Source: Chitinophaga sp. XS-30
Lineage (GTDB): Bacteria > Bacteroidota > Bacteroidia > Chitinophagales > Chitinophagaceae
DNA: 64,000 nt
NCBI RefSeq assembly: GCF_008086345.1
Contig: NZ_CP043006.1
Location: 1,114,032 to 1,178,031 of the forward strand
Direction of reading: 5' to 3'
Shown here piece after piece: positions 35,489-43,849 of this stretch (position 1 is its first letter; the number at the start of each line of letters is the position of its first letter). A model generated the notes under the pieces. It saw nothing but the letters and a program-made list of their open reading frames with translations. It had not been told where the DNA came from and searched no databases. The translations under genes were made by a program, and so were the position numbers.

Positions 35489-36367
35489 TCAATACCCCTT
35501 CCCCGCAATCTCCACCCTGAACATCTCTATGCACTTCCGGTCCTGCATCGTTACAAAAACCGTTTTCCCGTCTTCCCCGCCGAACACCAGGTTGCTGCAG
35601 GATTTGCCTTTCAGCGGTATTTCCCGGATCTGGTCGCCGGCCGGGGAAAGCACCACGATAGTGCCTTTACCGTAACGGGTGATATACAGGTTGCCCGCTT
35701 TATCGCACTTCATGCCATCCAGCCCGAAATCCGGGAAAACAGCAAAGAGTTTTTTATTGGAAATGCTGCCATTTTCGGCCACATCGTACTTCCAGACCTT
35801 GCGTTGTACGCTTTCATTGAAGTACAGCACTTTTTCATCAGGACTCAGCTCAATACCATTGGTGGTACCAAGGCTATCCGCCAGCGGAAAGGGCCTGCCC
35901 CCTTTGAGAATGATCCAGAGCTTGCCGGTGCCGTCTTTCCAGTTGGGATCGGAGGCGTAGAGGTGGTCTTTTTTGCTGATGCAAAGATCATTGGGCTGGT
36001 TGAAAGCCGGGTTATGCAGATAGGTGCTGATCTTCTTTGATTTCATATCCACCTTCAGCACTTTATGCCCTTTGAAGTCGGCCAGGAACATTTCCCCGCC
36101 CTTGCGGGAGAATTGAATGCTGTTGGCGATGCTGCCTTCCGGCAGGGTCACGAAAATCTCGCCGGTACCGTCTTTGGCGATGGCGCCGACAGTACCGTCC
36201 TGCCCGAAGTTCACCACATAGAGATTGCCGTTTTTATCGAAAGCCGGGCCTTCTATATTCGAGGAAAAAAGATTCTCGGCCGTGAAATCTTTGGCGGTGT
36301 ACAGGGAATCCTGGGCGGATGCGGTAATAACGCCAAGCAGGCAAAGGGCAGTGAGCAGCTGTTTCAT
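35489..36367 (-). CDS. SMP-30/gluconolactonase family protein
   Basis: 292 residues with signal peptide (MKQLLTALCLLGVITASAQ). Six-bladed propeller of the SMP-30/LRE family: 'NIEGPAFDKNGNLYVVNFGQDGTVGAI' (metal Glu), 'FNQPNDLCISKKDHLYASDPNW' (metal Asn and Asp), 'GTTNGIELSPDEKVLYFNES' (Asn) and 'FGLDGMKCDKAGNLYITRYGKG' (catalytic Asp). These residues are those that bind the divalent cation in sugar lactonases. It would hydrolyse a lactone in the periplasm; the exact sugar is unknown. It is divergent from the NdpA-like gene with 59 bases between. Confidence 0.9.
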   Translation of the reverse strand: MKQLLTALCLLGVITASAQDSLYTAKDFTAENLFSSNIEGPAFDKNGNLYVVNFGQDGTVGAIAKDGTGEIFVTLPEGSIANSIQFSRKGGEMFLADFKGHKVLKVDMKSKKISTYLHNPAFNQPNDLCISKKDHLYASDPNWKDGTGKLWIILKGGRPFPLADSLGTTNGIELSPDEKVLYFNESVQRKVWKYDVAENGSISNKKLFAVFPDFGLDGMKCDKAGNLYITRYGKGTIVVLSPAGDQIREIPLKGKSCSNLVFGGEDGKTVFVTMQDRKCIEMFRVEIAGKGY

Positions 36368-36426
36368 GCAGGTAAATTAAATTTTTTTAACGGAAAATTT
36401 CCAAATGCTCCTAATTTGCAGCCCGT

Positions 36427-37479
36427 ATGATTCATGTATCAGATATCAAAGACCTGGAAAGGCTCACGATCCACAAGGTGGGCAACGCCACGAATGAAGA
36501 CCCGCTGGTATTGTCGCAACAGCCACTGGAGCTGAAAGACGAGACCATCGGCGCCCTGCTGCTGAGCTATTTCATCCAGCCCTTCACGAACAATGCGGAA
36601 TATTTCCGGTTTTACCATGAAGCGGATATTCAGCTCAATGAAGTGTACAAATATTGCAGCCTGATCTTTGAAGACCCGGAAAACTTCCAGGAACAGTCGG
36701 TCAACATCGCCAAACATCTTTATAAACACTCTACCCACCCCAAGATCAAAGGGGGAGAATTATACATTGTGCATTTCTCAAAATGCCAGGTGGATGGGGA
36801 AGAAGTGGAGGCGATCGGCATTTTCAAGTCGGAGAACCGGGATACTTACCTCAAAGTGTTCCTCAGTAATGACAATTATGAGGTGAATTATGATGATGGC
36901 ATCAATATCAACAAACTGGACAAAGGCTGCCTGGTATTCAACGTGGGGAGGGAAGAAGGATATAAAGTGAGTATTGTGGACAGCATCAGCAAACAGAACG
37001 AAGCGGTGTACTGGAAAGATGCTTTTCTGCAGGTACAGCGGCGGGAGGACAGCTACCACCAGACGGAGACCATGGTGAGCATCTGCCAGCAGTTCATCCA
37101 GAAGAAGTTACCGGAGGAATTTGACATGAACCGGGTAGACCAGATAGAGCTGCTGAAAAAATCCGCTACCTACTTCAAGGAAAAGGAACAGTTTCAGGCA
37201 GATGAGTTTGCCGAAGAAGTGCTGGGGCACCCTGATGCAGTGGATGCTTTCCGGAATTACCGGGAACATTTCCGGGATGAATACCGGCTGGATGTGCCGG
37301 ACGAATTTGATATTTCCTCTCCCGCGGTAAAGAAACAACAGCGGGTCTTTAAAAGCATCCTCAAGCTGGACAGGAACTTTCACGTCTATATCCATGGCAA
37401 CCGCGAGATGATCGAGAGAGGATTTGACGAAGAACGGAACATGAATTATTACAAGTTGTATTTCGAGGAGGAGAAGTAA
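36427..37479 (+). CDS. Nucleoid-associated protein, NdpA/YejK family
   Basis: 350 residues, same length class as E. coli YejK (335). It matches the family pattern in order: 'IHKVGNATNEDPLVLSQQPLEL' at the start, 'FRFYHEADIQLNEVYKYCSLIF', 'GELYIVHFSKCQVDGEEVEAIGIFKSE', and 'NINKLDKGCLVFN'. YejK (NdpA) is a nucleoid-associated protein of poorly known function; related proteins are encoded in phages and defence regions. No signal peptide, cytosolic. It converges on the rhomboid gene at 37596-39032. Confidence 0.85.
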   Translation: MIHVSDIKDLERLTIHKVGNATNEDPLVLSQQPLELKDETIGALLLSYFIQPFTNNAEYFRFYHEADIQLNEVYKYCSLIFEDPENFQEQSVNIAKHLYKHSTHPKIKGGELYIVHFSKCQVDGEEVEAIGIFKSENRDTYLKVFLSNDNYEVNYDDGININKLDKGCLVFNVGREEGYKVSIVDSISKQNEAVYWKDAFLQVQRREDSYHQTETMVSICQQFIQKKLPEEFDMNRVDQIELLKKSATYFKEKEQFQADEFAEEVLGHPDAVDAFRNYREHFRDEYRLDVPDEFDISSPAVKKQQRVFKSILKLDRNFHVYIHGNREMIERGFDEERNMNYYKLYFEEEK

Positions 37480-37595
37480 ACGGGTGCATACCATGGAACC
37501 CCTTCATTGTTTTCCTGCGGATCGGGTGCAACTGGCAGATCAGTTGCTTCCTTATTGTGACCTGCGGTTGACCGGTCTTCGGCCGTCCGGAGTCA

Positions 37596-39032
37596 CTACC
37601 AGTTCAGCTGCTTCCTTATCCTGCTCAGTTCCTGCAAGGCATCGATGATCTGTTTGTCATACGCGTTCCCACCTTCACGAAGGGTCCTGTAGCTGTAGGC
37701 AAACATGTTCCGCTGTGTCACAAAAAGCCTGCGCATGATCCTGTTGCGCTCCCGCGCGTCCCGGCTAAGGGACAGGGAATCGATCTCATCCATAATGCGC
37801 AGGTTCTCATCCATATAATAAATACCAAAATTCCGCAGCCATTTTTTCCGGGCTTCCTCGGATACTACGCTGTAACTGCCCTGCGCCATGGTAAAATTGT
37901 ATCCGAGCGTTTCCACTTTTGCGATGTAGATGCTGACATCGCGCGGCAGGGCAAAGTAAACAGCCAGGATAAGCATGAGGATGGCAGATGTTGCCACCCG
38001 GGTGCTTGTTGCCCGCCTGGAGGGATCTATAAGGCCGGGATACAACAGCCACGCCATGAGCATACCGCAGAGCAGGCCGCTGATATGTGCGGCATGGTCT
38101 ATCCGGTTGGTGAAGAAAACGAGCGACAGCCGGAGGATGATGTAAATACCGATGCTGATGAGCAGTGCGCGGCGTTCTCCGGGGGGTAGCAAACGGCGCA
38201 GCAACAGCATGAGTATAAACCCGAACAGGCCGAACATGGCGCCGGAAGCCCCGATGGAGGGCGTAATGTCATACCACCACAGGCTGCCCAGGGCCGAAAC
38301 GACAGCGCAGGAGAGATACAGCAGGAGATAGCGCCATTTGCCCAGCAGCGGCTCCAGGTAAACGCCGCAGATCATGATGCCGTACATATTGAAGAAGAGA
38401 TGGAGCAGGTCCGCATGCAGGAAAGCAGCGCTTAACAGCCGCCAGGGCTGCCCGAACAGGGTCACTTCCTTGTAGTTGGCGCCGAAGGTTTCCAGCAGGC
38501 CGGTATCTATCATCCACCAGGCGCCTCCCTGGTAGAGCGTGACCAATGCCAGCAGGAGGTATATCACCACATTCAGCCCGATAATAACGGGTGTGATGTA
38601 ATAACCGCTGACCGGCCGGAACACCCCGAAAGGCCCTTTTACCACCTGCCTGCTGTGGCTGAGTTGCGGAGCGATTGCGAATTGCTCTTCCGCTATATCT
38701 GCCAGTATTTCGGGACTGATGGTGAGCCCGGTTTGCGTGATGGCTTCCACCAGCCGCCGGATATTCTGCCTGTTGCGGCCAAAATCCAGCACCTGTGCGC
38801 CGGTGGAGAAACTGAACAACTCCAGTTCTCCGTCTGCTGTCAGGGTTACGCTCACCTGTTCATTCCAGGAGCGCAGGCTGAACGGGGTGAATGCGGTGAT
38901 GCCATTTGCCGTGATCGCGGATATTTCCCAGCCCAGATCTGCCATGGCCATCCGGGTAATGAGCAGTTGTTCCGCCAGGCTGCGGTTTTCCAATGTGAAT
39001 GTGGTGCTATATCGGGGAGGGAATCCGATCAT
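37596..39032 (-). CDS. Rhomboid intramembrane protease with N-terminal soluble domain
   Basis: 478 residues. The first ~150 form a soluble alpha/beta domain (LENRSLAEQLLITRMAMADLGWEI; 'FSFSTGAQVLDFGRNRQNI'), then six or seven membrane helices with the catalytic motif GASGAMFGLFGF (Ser near 262) and the catalytic His in DHAAHISGLLCG (near 312). A C-terminal ~130-residue soluble tail contains coiled-coil-like charged helices (EARKKWLRNFGIYYMDENLRIMDEIDSL). This is the third rhomboid-family gene in the window and, like the one at 14819-15646, has both active-site residues. Substrates are unknown. Confidence 0.92.
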   Translation of the reverse strand: MIGFPPRYSTTFTLENRSLAEQLLITRMAMADLGWEISAITANGITAFTPFSLRSWNEQVSVTLTADGELELFSFSTGAQVLDFGRNRQNIRRLVEAITQTGLTISPEILADIAEEQFAIAPQLSHSRQVVKGPFGVFRPVSGYYITPVIIGLNVVIYLLLALVTLYQGGAWWMIDTGLLETFGANYKEVTLFGQPWRLLSAAFLHADLLHLFFNMYGIMICGVYLEPLLGKWRYLLLYLSCAVVSALGSLWWYDITPSIGASGAMFGLFGFILMLLLRRLLPPGERRALLISIGIYIILRLSLVFFTNRIDHAAHISGLLCGMLMAWLLYPGLIDPSRRATSTRVATSAILMLILAVYFALPRDVSIYIAKVETLGYNFTMAQGSYSVVSEEARKKWLRNFGIYYMDENLRIMDEIDSLSLSRDARERNRIMRRLFVTQRNMFAYSYRTLREGGNAYDKQIIDALQELSRIRKQLNW

Positions 39033-39094
39033 TTACGGGATAATAAATCCGGGCGGTGGTATATTTGGTTCAGTCGTCCTGCCATGTTCCTGCA

Positions 39095-39128
39095 AGAAAA
39101 GAGGGTGTATCAAAATGATGCACCCTCT
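39095..39128 (-). terminator. Intrinsic terminator after ricT, with the TGTATCA motif
   Basis: AGAGGGTG and CACCCTCT pair around a 13-base loop (39100-39128), with T's following on the minus strand (plus A-tract 39095-39099). The left arm continues GTGTATCAAAA, similar to the ends of inverted-repeat copies A-C. Confidence 0.75.
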
Positions 39129-39154
39129 GGTATAATACGGTTCAATATTGCTTT

Positions 39155-40702
39155 TTATTGTTTGGGGTCCGGTTTCCGGGGAGGCCGGTTACGGTTCCTG
39201 TTGTTACCGCCCTGGCCACCAGGCTGTTGTGGTTTGTCTTCTCCCGGCACCCGTGGTTCGCGGTTTTCCTGGCGGGGAGGCCGTTCGCTGCGGGGCTGGC
39301 GTTGTTCACGTTGTTCGCCGGACTGCTGCGGCCGTTTTTCCCTTTGTTCGTTCCGCCGGGCTTCCCTGGGTTCTCCGGCTTTTTGCTCGGGGCGCGGGCC
39401 TTTTTGTTCTCCCCGTTGCGGCCGCTCTCCTCTTGGAGGGCGTTGCTGGCGGTTATCCGGACGTTGCTCCCGCTGTTTTTGCGGCTCCTTCTGTTCGCTG
39501 CGTTCTCCGCGGGGCTTTTGTTCCTGGGGTTTTTGTCCCCCTTTATTCGGCCGGGCTTCTTTCTGGTCTTTCTGCTTTTCGCGGGATTTCTGCTTGCGTT
39601 TCTGCGAAGCTTTTTCCAGCGAGCGGAGGCTGATCTGCCCAACCACATCTGCAAAACCAAGATCTGCTTCCTTGGGTTTGGTGGTCACCACTTCCACTGC
39701 TTTCAGTTCATCCGGTTTGATGCCCTGCTTGTTCTGCTGGTGGATCTCCTTTACGCGGGAGATGGTCAGCGGGTACTGTTTGCTGCTGTTGTCATAAGAA
39801 TACCACATCAGGCTTTTGAAGATATCCCGCTTCTGCAGGGTAGCTTTTCCTCCCGAGGTTTCGATGGTATCACAGTCATCAGGGAAATCTTTCAGGGCAT
39901 CCAGGTAGGTATCCAGCTCGTAATTGAGGCAGCATTTGAGGCGGCCGCACTGGCCGGAGAGTTTGGCCTGGTTGATGGAAAGGTTCTGATACCGCGCTGC
40001 GGTGGTATTAACGGATTTGAAATCAGTGAGCCAGGTGGAACAGCACAACTCCCGTCCACAACTGCCGATACCGCCCACCTTGCCGGCTTCCTGGCGGGCG
40101 CCGATCTGGCGCATTTCCACCTTTACCCTGAACTCGGAGGCATATATCTTGATCAGCTCACGGAAATCCACACGATCATCGGCGGTATAAAAGAAAGTGG
40201 CTTTACGGCCATCAGCCTGAATCTCCACTTCGGCCAGCTTCATTTCAAGGCCAAGCCCACGGGCAATTACCCGCGCCTTGATCAGCGCGTCATGCTCCCG
40301 TTTCTTGTTCTCGGCCATACGGTTCATGTCTTCCTGGGAAGCACGGCGCAACAGTTTTTTCACTTCAGGAGTGTCTTCCACCCGCCGCTTCTTCATTTGC
40401 AGCTTTACCAGTTCCCCGGTAAGACTGACCATGCCCACATCAAAACCGCTGATGCCTTCCACGGCCACCATCTCTCCTTTTTCAAAGAGCTGTTTGGTGG
40501 AATTGCGAAAGAAATCCTTGCGACTACCGTTATTGAAACTAACTTCTAAAATATCAAATGGTGCTACGCTATCACTCAAGGGTATATTGGACAGCCAGTT
40601 GAACACATTCAACCTGTTGCAACCTCCGCTGCTGCATCCTCCATTACTCTTGCATCCCGACGGCTTCCCTTCCGCACCCGTACCACATCCGGCACAAGCC
40701 AT
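39155..40702 (-). CDS. PSP1-domain protein, RicT-like, with long basic disordered tail
   Basis: 515 residues. The N-terminus has a cluster of seven Cys in ~28 residues (CAGCGTGAEGKPSGC, then CSSGGC). The PSP1 core follows (FKKGEM-like 'FEKGEMVAVEG', 'DALIKARVIARGLGLEMKLAEVEIQADGRKATFFYTADDRVDFRELIK' in shape) and ends with 'CGRELCCSTWL' and 'CGRLKCCLNYE', the iron-sulfur cysteines of RicT (YaaT). In Bacillus RicT acts in the Ric complex on RNA maturation. The tail from ~360 to 515 is repetitive Arg/Gln/Pro/Gly/Glu, likely disordered and nucleic-acid binding. ricT next to holB is a conserved order in Bacteroidota. The start is set by the Met just before the first Cys. Confidence 0.88.
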   Translation of the reverse strand: MACAGCGTGAEGKPSGCKSNGGCSSGGCNRLNVFNWLSNIPLSDSVAPFDILEVSFNNGSRKDFFRNSTKQLFEKGEMVAVEGISGFDVGMVSLTGELVKLQMKKRRVEDTPEVKKLLRRASQEDMNRMAENKKREHDALIKARVIARGLGLEMKLAEVEIQADGRKATFFYTADDRVDFRELIKIYASEFRVKVEMRQIGARQEAGKVGGIGSCGRELCCSTWLTDFKSVNTTAARYQNLSINQAKLSGQCGRLKCCLNYELDTYLDALKDFPDDCDTIETSGGKATLQKRDIFKSLMWYSYDNSSKQYPLTISRVKEIHQQNKQGIKPDELKAVEVVTTKPKEADLGFADVVGQISLRSLEKASQKRKQKSREKQKDQKEARPNKGGQKPQEQKPRGERSEQKEPQKQREQRPDNRQQRPPRGERPQRGEQKGPRPEQKAGEPREARRNEQREKRPQQSGEQREQRQPRSERPPRQENREPRVPGEDKPQQPGGQGGNNRNRNRPPRKPDPKQ

Positions 40703-40836
40703 ATATTACGGTTTATTTTTATTATGAAATAATTATTATCCCTGCATTCCCAGGTCACTAAAAGTACATATTTACTTCCATAATCAAAAGTGAGCATAGG
40801 GAATGAAGGCACAAAGGTAAGGGAAATTGTTGACAG

Positions 40837-41973
40837 CTAGACCGGCAGGGGCTTTCCCGAAAAAATGTACTGCAAGCGGATGGACAGGGCATGGAACAGT
40901 ATTTTGCCGTTGGCATTCCGCTCGATATGGTAAAAAGCATTGTCCAGCGCTTCCGCGAGCTGCTCCATTTGCCCGAGATTGGCCAGTTTCTTCAGTTTTT
41001 CCGCAAAATCCACCTCCTCGTCCGAGAAGGCCAGCTGGCTGCTGTCCATATACTGCAGCCGGAGGCTGTGTTCCAGTACGTTAATGAAATACCGGAGGAA
41101 CTGTTTCTGGTTCTCCCGTCCCACTTTCGGGCTGGCCATATGGTCTACCCACTCCTGCAGGCCTTTGCGGTTCTGCATGAAAATGCAATTGAGCCAGGTG
41201 CGCAACAATTCATGATAATCATTATCGGAATGTTGCAATAGTTGCAGGGCTTCCCGGTAATTGCCGGAGGCGATGGTGGCGATCTGGCGGGCCCGCTGTT
41301 CCGGAGCCTGGTTGCGCTCCACGAGGGCTTTTACCACTTCGTCCTTCGACAGGGGAGGGATCTTGATCAGTTGTGTGCGGGAGAGGATGGTGGCCAGTAT
41401 CTGCTCCTGGTTTTCGGCAACCAGGATAAAAATGGTATTGAGAGGCGGCTCTTCTATCAGCTTTAATAGACGGTTGCCCTCATTGCCAAGGTATTCCGGC
41501 ATCCACATCAGCAATATCTTGTACGGGCTTTCGAAACTTTTCAGGTTGAGCCTGCGGATGATATCCTGGCATTCATGGGCGGTGATATTTCCCTGTTTGT
41601 TTTCCGCGCCGATGAACTGCAGCCAGTCGTACGCATTGCCGTAGGGTTGCTGCGAGATGAATTCCCGCCATTCGGCCGCATAGTCTGTACTAAGGGGTTT
41701 ATCCCCGGTTTTACGGGGGACGACGGGATAGGAAAAATGGATGTCCGGATGAATATATTGCGCTGCTTTCCTGCAGGCGGCGCATTGCCCGCAGGCGTCC
41801 TGCTCCCGGCGGTCCTCACACACCAGGTATTGCGCAAAGGCAAGCCCTGTCGGCAGTCCTCCCGCACCTTCCGGCGCCAGCATAATCATGGCATGACTGA
41901 GGCGGTTATGGTTCACGGCATGTAACAGCTGTTGCCGCGTTGCATCCTGCCCGATGATCTCTGAAAAATACAT
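40837..41973 (-). CDS. holB: DNA polymerase III subunit delta'
   Basis: 378 residues, AAA+ clamp-loader fold: 'FSEIIGQDATRQQLLHAV' start, zinc cysteines 'CEDRREQDACGQCAAC' (~53-68), the sensor region 'KILLMWMPEYLGNEGNRLLKLIEEPP', and 'FILVAENQEQILATILSRTQLIKIPPL', which includes the SRT-R motif region. Walker A is degenerate (APEGAGGLPTG), as is normal for delta'. It loads the beta clamp at the replication fork. The ricT gene lies 134 bases downstream on the same strand. Confidence 0.92.
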   Translation of the reverse strand: MYFSEIIGQDATRQQLLHAVNHNRLSHAMIMLAPEGAGGLPTGLAFAQYLVCEDRREQDACGQCAACRKAAQYIHPDIHFSYPVVPRKTGDKPLSTDYAAEWREFISQQPYGNAYDWLQFIGAENKQGNITAHECQDIIRRLNLKSFESPYKILLMWMPEYLGNEGNRLLKLIEEPPLNTIFILVAENQEQILATILSRTQLIKIPPLSKDEVVKALVERNQAPEQRARQIATIASGNYREALQLLQHSDNDYHELLRTWLNCIFMQNRKGLQEWVDHMASPKVGRENQKQFLRYFINVLEHSLRLQYMDSSQLAFSDEEVDFAEKLKKLANLGQMEQLAEALDNAFYHIERNANGKILFHALSIRLQYIFSGKPLPV

Positions 41974-42068
41974 GGGCGTAAAAATACTTCATTTTAACAT
42001 TCGGGGAGGACGGCGATTTTATACCGGATGGCAAACCGGCCTGTTCCGGGAATAATACCGGCGCCCGC

Positions 42069-42608
42069 CTAGTGAATGGACAGGAAACAGACTTCAGAGA
42101 AAGTGCCGGTGGCGGTGATGACCGGTGCGGTGGTCCGGAAGAAATAGTTACCGGTTACGGTACGTCTTTCCGGGTTTACAGCCGTGATATGGATGGATGC
42201 GGTATCTGTTGTATGGAAGCTGTATTGCTGCCCTCTTCTGACGCCGATCAGTACGCGTCCTGTGGTGTCGCTTCCTGCTGTTCGGGAATAGGTATATGTC
42301 CTGGTGCCGATGGAGTCCTGCCGCAACTGGTCGTTCGTGAAATAGCCGACATCGGCCACATTCAGCACTACTTTAACGGTATCGATATATGCTTCCACAC
42401 TCAGCAGCTTGAACCTGCCTGTGTTCCCGGAAGGGCGCAGCAGTGTGGAGCTGAGTATTTTCAAAGGATACAGGTTGCCGCTGTAGTGAATGTCTGCAAT
42501 GGCGTTTTCACAGTTTTGCAGCGAAGGATCATCGGATTTCGAACACGTGGTAAAAAACAGGACAGCACAGCCCATGGCTGTGAGAGAAAGCAGTAGGCGT
42601 TTGGTCAT
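42069..42608 (-). CDS. Lipoprotein of unknown function
   Basis: 179 residues with signal peptide and lipobox (MTKRLLLSLTAMGCAVLFFTTC, lipid Cys near 22). The mature part contains 'NAIADIHYSGNLYPLKILSS' and a strand-rich second half with 'GVRRGQQYSFHTTDTASIHITAVNPERRTVTGNYFF'. No family was recognised. Its start is 6 bases past the stop of the glutathione peroxidase gene, so the two form an operon. Cell-envelope location is likely. Confidence 0.75.
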   Translation of the reverse strand: MTKRLLLSLTAMGCAVLFFTTCSKSDDPSLQNCENAIADIHYSGNLYPLKILSSTLLRPSGNTGRFKLLSVEAYIDTVKVVLNVADVGYFTNDQLRQDSIGTRTYTYSRTAGSDTTGRVLIGVRRGQQYSFHTTDTASIHITAVNPERRTVTGNYFFRTTAPVITATGTFSEVCFLSIH

Positions 42609-42614
42609 GTATGC

Positions 42615-43136
42615 TTATTTTTCGATCGCGGCAATTATTTCCGGCGCGTCCGGCTGTGTCCTGGGTTTGAAAACAGCGATCAACTCGCCTTTTTCATCCA
42701 GGAGGTATTTCTGAAAATTCCAGGTCACTTCTTCCGGGTCCAGCTGTTTTTTCCGGCTTTCTTCCTGCAGCCATTTATACAGCGGATGGATGTCAGCGCC
42801 TCTTACGGAGACTTTAGCGGCCATCGGGAAAGTGACAGCATATTCTTTTGTGCAGAATGCCTTGATCTCCTGGTTGGAGCCCGGTTCCTGGCCACCGAAG
42901 TTGTTGGCCGGGAATCCTACGATCACCAGTTTGTTCTTGTATTTTTTATGCAGTTTTTCAAGCTCCGCATATTGCGGGGTGTTGCCACACATGGAAGCGG
43001 TGTTGACGATAAGGATCTTTTTGCCTTTAAACCCGGAGAAATCTATTTTTCCGCCGTCAAGTGATTCAACTTTGAAGTCATAGACATTGCCGAAAGCAAA
43101 TGAAAAAAATGCGGAGAGCAGCATTAACTTGATCAT
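42615..43136 (-). CDS. Glutathione peroxidase-family thiol peroxidase
   Basis: 173 residues with an N-terminal signal-like segment (MIKLMLLSAFFSFAFG), suggesting export. Active-site motif NTASMCGNTPQYAEL (Cys, not Sec), then 'GFPANNFGGQEPGSNQEI' (Gln) and 'VTWNFQKYLLDEKG' (Trp-Asn), the canonical tetrad. Bacterial enzymes of this type usually take electrons from thioredoxin rather than glutathione and reduce H2O2 or lipid peroxides. It is upstream of a lipoprotein gene with a 6-base gap. A -7-like TAACTTTA lies about 30 bases before the start on the minus strand. Confidence 0.94.
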   Translation of the reverse strand: MIKLMLLSAFFSFAFGNVYDFKVESLDGGKIDFSGFKGKKILIVNTASMCGNTPQYAELEKLHKKYKNKLVIVGFPANNFGGQEPGSNQEIKAFCTKEYAVTFPMAAKVSVRGADIHPLYKWLQEESRKKQLDPEEVTWNFQKYLLDEKGELIAVFKPRTQPDAPEIIAAIEK

Positions 43137-43203
43137 GGCACGGATGATTTTTAACGTTGTGTTTCATAAAGTTAAGCATCCTTGCGCTAAAATCCATGTT
43201 ATT

Positions 43204-43830
43204 CTAACGTGAACCCTGTTGCAGGTAATTTTCGAGCGGGAGGCGGTTGGTCAGGGAGCGGGCCAGCGTCATTTCATCGGCATATTCCAGTTCCCCGCCG
43301 AAAGCAATGCCCCGGGCGATGGTGGTGATCTTTACCGGCCATTCCTTCAGTTTTTTGGAGAGGTAATATATGGTGGTATCTCCTTCGATGGTGGGGCTCA
43401 GGGCCATGATGACCTCTTCCACGCCCTGCTGCTGCACCCTTTCAATCAGTGTATGGATGTTCAGCTGTTCCGGGCCGATGCCGTCGATCGGGGAGATGAT
43501 GCCGCCCAAAACATGATACACACCGTTGAACTGCTGTGTATTCTCTATGGCGATCACATCCCGGATGCTTTCCACCACGCACACCACATTGGAATGCCGG
43601 GCGGTATTGGCGCAGATGCTGCAGGTGTCGTCATCGGACACATTATGGCAGTATTTGCAGAATTTGATCTGCCTGCGCATGCGGGCCACTGTTTCGGAGA
43701 ACAGCTCTACCTGGGCGGTATCCTGCTTGAGCAGATGCAGCACCAGCCGGAGGGCCGTTTTCTTGCCCACGCCCGGCAGCCGGGCAAATTCATTAACAGC
43801 ATTTTCTATCAGTGCGGAGGAAAAGATCAT
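43204..43830 (-). CDS. recR: Recombination protein RecR
   Basis: 208 residues. Helix-hairpin-helix 'FARLPGVGKKTALRLVLHLL' (~13-32), zinc finger 'CKYCHNVSDDDTCSIC' (~58-73), and Toprim 'CVVESIRDVIAIENT', with 'YHVLGGIISPIDGIGPEQL' and 'EVIMALSPTIEGDTT', all canonical. With RecO/RecF it loads RecA at gaps. It ends a four-gene leftward operon in which the Ig-like lipoprotein is 19 bases upstream and a DNA helicase-nuclease precedes that. Confidence 0.98.
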   Translation of the reverse strand: MIFSSALIENAVNEFARLPGVGKKTALRLVLHLLKQDTAQVELFSETVARMRRQIKFCKYCHNVSDDDTCSICANTARHSNVVCVVESIRDVIAIENTQQFNGVYHVLGGIISPIDGIGPEQLNIHTLIERVQQQGVEEVIMALSPTIEGDTTIYYLSKKLKEWPVKITTIARGIAFGGELEYADEMTLARSLTNRLPLENYLQQGSR

Positions 43831-43849
43831 GTCACAAAGTTACAGATAA

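Noticed and set aside
42444..42714. Small plus-strand frames opposite the lipoprotein/gpx junction
   Set aside because: Two genuine minus-strand genes with signal peptide and catalytic motif account for the region.
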